The translations under genes were made by a program, and so were the position numbers. The notes below the pieces were generated by a model, which ran no database searches, was not told the origin of the DNA, and was given only the letters and a program-made list of their open reading frames with translations. This document shows positions 61,976 to 64,000 of a DNA stretch of 64,000 nt, piece by piece. The DNA lies in assembly GCF_000738005.1 (NCBI RefSeq), contig NZ_JHAL01000002.1, positions 1,362,634 through 1,426,633 on the forward strand. The letters run 5' to 3'. This stretch comes from Bifidobacterium crudilactis (GTDB lineage: Bacteria > Actinomycetota > Actinomycetes > Actinomycetales > Bifidobacteriaceae). The stretch's first letter is position 1. Each line of letters begins with the position of its first letter.

Positions 61976-64000
61976 TTAGAGAGTGGTATCACTCGGCGCA
62001 GTGTCGTCGCTGCCGCCCAGTCCGCTCTGACCACCCTGATCGTTGAGGAAATCATCAGGGTTGAAATCATCACCGAGCTTGAGATCACCGAAATCGATAT
62101 TCGAGAAATCGACATCGCTGAGATCAGCATCGCTGAGATCGACATCAGTGCCATCCCCACCCAGACCGAAGTTCGGGTAGATGGTGTCGCGGATGGCCTT
62201 GTCCGGCTCCACAACGGCGTTGTGGTAACGGGCAAGTCCGGTTCCGGCCGGGATGAGCTTACCGATGATGACGTTCTCCTTCAGACCCTTCAGGTCATCG
62301 ACCTTCTGGCTCAAGGAAGCCTCTGTGAGCACGCGGGTGGTCTCCTGGAAGGATGCTGCGGACAGCCATGAATCCGTTGCCAAGGAAGCCTTGGTGATGC
62401 CCATCAGCTCCGGACGACCAGCGGCAGGACGTCCGCCGTTCTTCACGGCCTTGATGTTCGCGGCCTTGAAACGAGCCTGATCGGCAAGCTCGCCGGGAAG
62501 CAACTCGGTGTCACCGGAATCGATCACCGTCACGCGACGGAGCATCTGATGGACGATGACCTCGATGTGCTTGTCGTGGATATCCACACCCTGCGAACGG
62601 TACACATTGTGGACTTCCTCCACGATGTTCACCTGTGCTGCACGAGGTCCGAGGATTCTCAGAATCTTCTTCGGGTCCATTGAACCTTCGATCAGCTGGG
62701 TGCCGGCTTCCACATGGTCGCCGTCCTTGATCAGCAGCGGAGCGCGACGAGTGACCGTGTAGGCGATAGGCTCCACGGATGAGTCGTCGGGGCTCAGCGT
62801 GACCTGACGGCCACGGTCGGTGTCCTCGATCTTGATGGTTCCGGGGAACTCGGCGATAGGCGCCTCGCCCTTAGGCGTACGTGCCTCGAAAAGCTCGGTG
62901 ACACGAGGCAGACCCTGGGTGATATCGGAAGCCGAAGCCACACCACCGGAGTGGAAGGAACGCAGAGTCAACTGAGTACCGGGCTCACCGATGGACTGTG
63001 CGGCGACGATACCGACGGCCTCGCCGACGTCCACCAGCTTGTTGGTGGCCAACGACCAGCCGTAGCACTTGGCGCACACGCCGCGCTTCGACTCGCAGGT
63101 CAGCACCGAACGGGCCTTGACTTCTTCGACGCCGTGGGCGACGAGATCGTGAAGCACATCCATCGACAGGGCGTCACCGCTCTTGTACAGTACGGTCTTG
63201 CCGTCCTGAGGATCGATGACATCCGATGACAGCAGACGTGAGTACGGGCCACCGTCGGCGTTCTTGACGAGCACCAGATTGCCTGCCTCATCGCGCTCTG
63301 CGACCTTCATGGGCAGACCACGCTTGGTTCCGCAATCGTCTTCGCGCACGATGACATCCTGCGACACATCGACCAGACGACGAGTCAGGTATCCCGACTC
63401 TGCGGTACGCAATGCGGTATCTGCCAGACCCTTGCGGGCACCGTGCTGGGAGATGAAGTACTCCAGCACCGAAAGGCCGTCGCGATAGTTGGACTTCACA
63501 GGACGAGGAATAATCTCGCCCTTCGGGTTTGCCACAAGTCCACGCATACCGGCGATCTGGCGAATCTGCATCCAGTTTCCACGGGCTCCGGACTGCACCA
63601 TGATGTTCACGTTGTTGTCCGAGGTGAAATGCTCCTGCATCGCGTCCGCAACCTTGTCGGTGCATTCGGTCCACAGATTGATGAGCTCCTGGCGGCGCTC
63701 TTCATCGGTCAGCAGACCCATGTCGAACTGCGCGTTCACCTTGTCGGCCTGCTTCTCGTAGCCCTGCACGATTTCGTCACGCTCGGGAGGAGCGACGATA
63801 TCGGAGAAGGCCATCGTGACGCCGGACCACGGGGCTCGGGTGAATCCGAGATCCTTCAAGGCATCCAGGGTCACGGCAACCTGAGCCGTGGAATAGCGGG
63901 TGGCGATGTCATCGACGATGCCGGCAAGCTTGCCCTTGGCGACCTGCTCGTTGATGAAGGGATAGTCGGTGGGCAGAGTCTCGTTGAAGAGAATGCGGCC
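61976..64000 (-). CDS. rpoC: RNA polymerase beta' subunit, C-terminal part
   Basis: Only the last ~674 residues lie in the window; the start is beyond 64000. Hallmarks include the zinc-site segment [11 protein letters not shown] with C-x6-C-x2-C, the trigger-loop/bridge segment [24 protein letters not shown], and [19 protein letters not shown]. Just before the end (62062-62150) is a five-residue periodic tail ([25 protein letters not shown]) followed by a Gly/Asp-rich end. Core enzyme of transcription; strongly conserved until this tail. Confidence 0.97.
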   Translation of the reverse strand, partial: GRILFNETLPTDYPFINEQVAKGKLAGIVDDIATRYSTAQVAVTLDALKDLGFTRAPWSGVTMAFSDIVAPPERDEIVQGYEKQADKVNAQFDMGLLTDEERRQELINLWTECTDKVADAMQEHFTSDNNVNIMVQSGARGNWMQIRQIAGMRGLVANPKGEIIPRPVKSNYRDGLSVLEYFISQHGARKGLADTALRTAESGYLTRRLVDVSQDVIVREDDCGTKRGLPMKVAERDEAGNLVLVKNADGGPYSRLLSSDVIDPQDGKTVLYKSGDALSMDVLHDLVAHGVEEVKARSVLTCESKRGVCAKCYGWSLATNKLVDVGEAVGIVAAQSIGEPGTQLTLRSFHSGGVASASDITQGLPRVTELFEARTPKGEAPIAEFPGTIKIEDTDRGRQVTLSPDDSSVEPIAYTVTRRAPLLIKDGDHVEAGTQLIEGSMDPKKILRILGPRAAQVNIVEEVHNVYRSQGVDIHDKHIEVIVHQMLRRVTVIDSGDTELLPGELADQARFKAANIKAVKNGGRPAAGRPELMGITKASLATDSWLSAASFQETTRVLTEASLSQKVDDLKGLKENVIIGKLIPAGTGLARYHNAVVEPDKAIRDTIYPNFGLGGDGTDVDLSDADLSDVDFSNIDFGDLKLGDDFNPDDFLNDQGGQSGLGGSDDTAPSDTTL

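Overview
The window is a high-GC actinobacterial chromosome segment, most likely Bifidobacterium or a close relative. The pointers are an actinobacterial Zur, the AdnA/AdnB-type helicase-nuclease pair, RNase J beside dapA/dapB, a GH36 alpha-galactosidase with a CUT1-type sugar ABC transporter, and RpoC with a long acidic tail. Species cannot be fixed from sequence reading alone.

Layout. 1-3638: an operon on the minus strand, iron-type alcohol dehydrogenase followed by metN, metI and metQ (metQ runs off the left edge). 3730-7873: an AT-richer accessory island with an integrase remnant, a eukaryotic-like protein kinase, an unknown gene, a frameshifted DUF6036 nucleotidyltransferase and another unknown gene, ending at a tRNA-Arg(CCU). 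8220-15240: metal and surface functions: an exo/endonuclease/phosphatase-fold protein, Zur, a cysteine-rich probable metal-binding protein, two hexapeptide acetyltransferases, a DUF4854 lipoprotein, and a P1B metal ATPase with its ArsR repressor. 15499-22114: LacI regulator, sugar ABC transporter (binding protein plus two permeases) and alpha-galactosidase, a complete alpha-galactoside uptake locus. 22256-26906: MHS transporter, LysE exporter, short-chain dehydrogenase and class III aminotransferase. 27079-37864: housekeeping genes ppx, def, glmM, pepN, rnj, dapA, dapB and a GNAT. 38144-46767: adnB and adnA. 47187-49968: MFS transporter, tiny membrane protein and FAD oxidase. 50099-53733: a heterodimeric exporter-fold ABC pair (YbtPQ/IrtAB-like) under a Fur/Zur-like box. 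53912-57622: YafY regulator, alpha/beta hydrolase and a YdbS/YdbT PH-domain pair. 57955-61190: a NitT/TauT-type ABC transporter with no binding protein. 61976-64000: the 3' part of rpoC.

Two families of dispersed intergenic palindromes stand out. Family 1 (five copies) has near-perfect 24-bp inverted arms beginning AGATAACTGCA; every copy sits downstream of genes, three of them between convergent genes, so they look like mobile bidirectional terminators. Family 2 (two copies of about 114 bp) brackets the NitT/TauT ABC operon in direct orientation.

The most promising unexplored items are these repeat families, the kinase/DUF6036 island, the 13-cysteine protein beside zur, the shared Fur/Zur-like box that links zur to the exporter-type ABC pair, and the pentapeptide-like acidic tail of RpoC.
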